From contig SDVU01000003.1 in the NCBI GenBank assembly GCA_016256075.1, positions 1 to 35,546 on the forward strand: 35,546 nucleotides of DNA, in the 5' to 3' direction. Both the position numbers and the translations under genes were made by a program. This stretch comes from Dictyocoela muelleri. Taxonomy: Eukaryota; Microsporidia. Shown piece after piece: positions 32,625 to 35,546 of this stretch; position 1 is the first letter of the stretch, and the number at the start of each line of letters is the position of its first letter. The notes beneath the pieces were generated by a model. The model saw only the letters and a list, made by a program, of their open reading frames with translations, had not been told where the DNA came from and made no database searches.

Positions 32625-32790
32625 AATTTTTTTTCTAATTTATTTTTTTTTCATTTAATTTTTTTAATTTAATTTTTTAATTTAATTTGTATAATTCAAT
32701 TTTTTTAATTTAATTTTTTTAATTTCATTTTTTTAATTTAATTTTTTTATTTTTTTAATTAATTTTTCTGATTTATTTTTTTAATTTAAT
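32625..32790. repeat. A/T low-complexity tract
   Basis: Many loose copies of TTTAATTTAATTTTTT fill the space between the M5 stop codon and its right hairpin. Microsatellite-like expansion inside the element. Confidence 0.7.
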
Positions 32791-32950
32791 ACCTAGTCTA
32801 AAATTTTCCCCAAGTGAAATTTTGGACTAGCTCCATTTTATGGGATAGAACATTTAAATCTGATACTCGAAATTTTTTTAATTATTTATTGTCCATATAT
32901 GTTTTTTTTTGTGAAGAGAATTCAAATAATGTACGCGTTTATGAAGAAAA

Positions 32951-33153
32951 GAACCATTTTATCACATATAACCGTTTTTCATCAATTTAAAAAAATTGAT
33001 TAAGTTTAAAGGATATAAAATAACTGATTTTAAAAGTGTTTCTCCTTAATTCGTTGAAATCCTAATACCCTACCCCTAAGCTTTCTGGTTGTAATTTACA
33101 TTTTAGTCAAATAATTTAAAAAAAAATCTCGAAATTGTGATATAAATGTAATA
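32951..33153. other. AT-rich spacer, no gene seen
   Basis: Short segment between the last M4-like block and the TA before P2. Nothing supportable. Confidence 0.45.
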
Positions 33154-33162
33154 CAGTGGATC

Positions 33163-33217
33163 CCCTTAAATATGAACACTTTCGTACCAATTTTTTTTCA
33201 GTGTTCACATTTAAGGG
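33163..33217. repeat. P2 left-end hairpin
   Basis: CCCTTAAATATGAACACT (33163-33180) and AGTGTTCACATTTAAGGG (33200-33217) are 18-bp inverted arms with one mismatch and a 19-nt loop. At the right end the same motif recurs as a direct copy instead, at 34818-34832, inside the terminal one (about 34960-34975). Confidence 0.85.
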
Positions 33218-33545
33218 TATGAACATTATATATATGATGTTTATAATATAAATATTTGCTAATACTTAAATTTAATGATTAGATTATTAATAGATGTTTT
33301 TGTAAATATATATTTATATTATACTTAATATAATCAAACGACTGACTGTATGCACGCGTTAAGTGCTAATTCCCTGATTCGCAATTCGCCAGGTTAGCAA
33401 TTTGCTCGATTCGTAATCCGCCAAAAATAAATATATTAAAAAATATTATAGATTGGTTCTAAAACAGTTTGTCGCGCTTATATTGATAATAAAAATATGC
33501 CTTTCGGCAAATATGTACCAATTTTTTCTTATTTAAAATAATATA

Positions 33546-33700
33546 TTCATGAAAATTTACTTCTATATCAAATATTTAAATTCTTTAAAACAATTAATAG
33601 GTATTTATAAATTTGGTGCGCCACGTTAAATTTAGTAAATACCTATTAATTGCTAAAAAAATTTTAAAATAAATGACATAGGCGTAATTTTTCATGAAAA
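33546..33700. repeat. Fold-back sequence inside P2
   Basis: Imperfect inverted arms of about 70 bp meet at GGTGCGCCACG. The best-paired parts are AATTAATAGGTATTTA (33592-33607) and TAAATACCTATTAATT, then TTCATGAAAA at both outer ends. It could be a small fold-back MITE; no target duplication seen. Confidence 0.65.
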
Positions 33701-34219
33701 TCAAATATTGGGTTTTTTCCTCCATGCGTGAAAAAACCTAAGACTGAATTTTAATTTTTTATCTAATTATTTTAATAAATAAATTTATAATATAAGTTAA
33801 ATAATCCAAAATTGATTTTTTATGGGAAGAAACCATCTTTTTTGATGGGGAAAAGACCTAAGGACCTATTATCTTATGAGTAATAAGAAAAAATGCCACA
33901 TCTCTGCTAAAAGTCTATGTTTATTTCTAAAAGTGGGTTAACCTGTTAGAGAACCAATCATTTTTATTAAAATCGTACACTTATATTTTATTTCGTTACC
34001 GAAAACTGCCCCAGGGAGAGTTTCTGGACATCCACCTAGAAATTTAGACTCAAAAACTCACCCTCCCCTCTCAAAAAAAATATTTCAAATAATTTTTATT
34101 ATAAAATATTTTTAAAGAATTTTTGAAAAATTACCTCTAAACAATTCTTATTACAATTTATTCATAAATATTTTTATTACAAATTATTTCTATATAATTT
34201 GTAGTATAAATAATTTAGA

Positions 34220-34654
34220 TATATATTACATGATGAAAATATCTATAATTGCATACTCAGATATAGTTCTCAGCGAGTTCGTAAACCTTTGGTTCTTGGT
34301 TTCAGTTTATGTCGATTCTAATCTACACAGAGGCCAATATGTATACACGATTTTCGTTTTATCTATGACTCAGAGAATACGGGTAATTAGAGGCTTTTTC
34401 TTGATTTTTATAGTCATAATTTCTTTTTGCCGAGATGCGTAGACGAACTATATCCACGCAAAGGAGAGGCTTTCGCTTCATCTTCATGTTAGATTAAGTC
34501 TTATTCAGCAACCCACTGGAAAATCTTTATATTAATACTATATTTATTGACTGATACATCTCAATCTCAATTTTTTATTAAAGTGAAGTCAGCGGTATTC
34601 GAACTTCTATTTTTTATTTTCGTCTAATGGAGTTAACAGCCGAGCTATCTGGGC
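34220..34654 (-). repeat. SINE-like repeat, copy 3, with tRNA-like head
   Basis: The body (34222-34535) aligns with copy 2. On the minus strand it is preceded by a tRNA-like head (34583-34654), giving head, body and AT-rich tail of about 430 bp, a typical SINE layout. This is the only copy in the window with the head. Lies inside P2. Confidence 0.6.
34583..34654 (-). promoter_or_regulatory. tRNA-like segment with Pol III A/B-box-like motifs
   Basis: 72 nt beginning GCCCAGATAGCTCGGCTG, close to a tRNA 5' half with an A box (TAGCTCGGCTG), and containing AGTTCGAATACC, close to a B box. The acceptor, D and anticodon stems do not pair properly, so it is not a working tRNA gene. This pattern, kept boxes with lost folding, is usual for SINE heads. 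A decayed tRNA gene is the alternative. Confidence 0.5.
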
Positions 34655-34985
34655 CAAATATCTAAAATATTTTTTTTGGTCGAGTTTCCGGATCCAGATT
34701 TCCGTGTAGCAATTTTATTTAAAAGGTAGGTGGTTTGTTAACCGATAAAGAACCAATCCTTTTATTATTTCACATTTTATTTATTTATTTATTATATTTT
34801 TTTTTAAATTTTTATTTGTTCATATTTAAGGGTCAATTTTTTAAAAATATAAAAAAAATATAATGGTTTTTATAAACCAATTTTTTATTATATGTTCAGG
34901 TTCAAAATTAAAGGTCATTTTTATAAATGATTTTATTATAAAATTCAAAAAAGAGGAGTGTTCATATTTAAGAGGATTCACTGTA

Positions 34986-35546
34986 GTCCCTTTTTGATTA
35001 AATCAAGACGGATAATCAATAACACATACATAAATCAGTAATTTCAATAAAAAATTCAAGTAAATAACGTTAAAATATAAACAAATATTCAAAATTAAAT
35101 TTTTATCACAAAAATTATTATACCAATCGAAAATCTATTATCCGATAACACATTTAATTTAAGACTAGAGTATTAATTTGAACATTAATAAATATAATGT
35201 ATAAAATTAATGTAAATTTTAAGCCCTAGATTCCAAATTATTGATTTTATCGAATTGTATATTTAACATTTAAAAAATAATATTAGTCATTAATAAATTT
35301 TTAAATTATTAAATAAGATTCTTAAGCTTTAAATTATTTAAACTTTAAATTATTTGACCTTAAACTATAAACTTTAAATTATTTAACTTTAAATTAGGTA
35401 CTGTTCTATTATGGAGTACCATAAAAAAAAGCTATGTGAAAGAGATTACTAAAAACTGAAAATTACAATTGTTGTGAGTATACTATAGGTAAACACCAAC
35501 ATGGTTTTTGATTGGTTATTTGTTAAACCCTTTTATCTTATTTCTA
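34986..35546. other. AT-rich end of window, with a short tandem repeat
   Basis: No gene. 35323-35397 has several copies of CTTTAAATTATTT, 15-20 bp apart. The rest is unstructured A/T-rich sequence. Confidence 0.5.

Larger units (their letters stand above)
31675..32834 (+). mobile_element. M5, Merlin element inserted in M4
   Basis: 1160 bp. The left end GGAGCTAGCCCAAAATTTTC and the complement of the right end, GGAGCTAGTCCAAAATTTCA, match well. The right end is a hairpin: CTAGTCTAAAATTT (32793-32806) and AAATTTTGGACTAG (32817-32830) are inverted arms around about 10 nt. It contains a full-length but broken transposase. Target duplication unclear (AAATCTTA left, ATTTTATG right). Size matches M1 and M3. 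Confidence 0.72.
29880..32950 (+). pseudogene. M4, Merlin transposase remnant interrupted by two other Merlins
   Basis: Three blocks of one Merlin-type protein lie in order on the plus strand. 29900-30060 gives ELSLKNLVNLHMIIAID and then FHLRVVWKFIRNV, the region after the zinc ribbon. 31290-31670 gives IGIICQIVMDFFCHKPKYYR, GKLIRGPIRVFGICDASL, FFKVVPDRKPSTLF, NGLIIYSDE and GVYTQNIKSLLNL, the catalytic core with Lys where Glu is expected. 32835-32950 gives SDTRNFFNYLLSIYVFFCEE, a plausible C-terminal tail. M3 sits between blocks one and two, M5 between two and three. Stops and frame changes are also present within blocks. The middle block is convincing; the outer two depend on the ordering argument. 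Its own TIRs were not found. Confidence 0.6.
33154..34983. mobile_element. P2, non-autonomous pogo/Tigger-like element
   Basis: 1830 bp between TA dinucleotides (33152-33153 and 34984-34985). Ends are inverted repeats: CAGTGGATCCCCTTAAATAT on the left, CAGTGAATCCTCTTAAATAT as the complement of the right, continuing GAACACT in both. CAGTG starts and TA target sites are typical of pogo-type elements. No transposase remains. The interior holds a fold-back sequence and SINE copy 3, probably later insertions. Its ends bear no resemblance to the repeats around P1. Confidence 0.8.

Noticed and set aside
33376-33425. Short direct repeat of GATTCG-AAT-CGCC
   Set aside because: Two imperfect 15-bp copies only; no array or element end follows.

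Overview
This window is about three-quarters or more A+T and reads as a graveyard of eukaryotic transposable elements. I found no intact host gene, rRNA gene, canonical tRNA gene or CRISPR array in 35.5 kb. The mix is MULE with FLYWCH-type zinc finger, Merlin (IS1595/ISXO2-like), Tc1/mariner, pogo/Tigger, Ty3-type LTR retrotransposons and a probable tRNA-derived SINE. Together with extreme A+T and no visible introns, this would fit an AT-rich, repeat-inflated microsporidian genome. That assignment is inference; another AT-rich invertebrate or protist cannot be excluded. No transposase examined is open from end to end.

Layout. 1-1173: left-truncated MULE A (minus), abutting a SINE remnant (1174-1290). 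1291-3739: no gene; possible hAT-like ends and G/C runs. 3740-4112: Merlin remnant M0 (minus). 4118-4468: second SINE copy, cut by MULE B. 4469-6146: MULE B with both ends preserved. 6160-9065: Ty3-type relic R1, split by the complete Merlin M1 (6673-7778; 8-bp target duplication). 9280-12475: second Ty3-type relic R2. 12616-18060: Tc1/mariner element T1, split by the LTR element R3 (12797-16925). 18911-22397: pogo-like relic P1 (minus), split by the Tc1-like element T2 (19533-20865) and flanked by 17-bp tandem repeats. 22953-28923: minus-strand Ty3-type element R4 with two LTRs, split by Merlin M2 (23374-25063; 9-bp target duplication). About 29880-32950: Merlin M4, split twice, by M3 (30061-31194) and M5 (31675-32834). 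33154-34983: non-autonomous pogo-like element P2, holding a fold-back sequence and a third SINE copy with a tRNA-like head.

Two patterns stand out. First, the layout is a series of nested insertions, which gives a relative order: M1 after R1, R3 after T1, T2 after P1, M2 after R4, M3 and M5 after M4, and MULE A and MULE B probably after the SINE copies they abut. Second, elements from at least three unrelated DNA-transposon superfamilies (MULE, Merlin, pogo) carry a terminal motif followed closely by its own inverted copy, so that single ends can fold into hairpins. The Tc1-like elements instead repeat the end motif in tandem. This recurring end architecture is the most unusual signal here.
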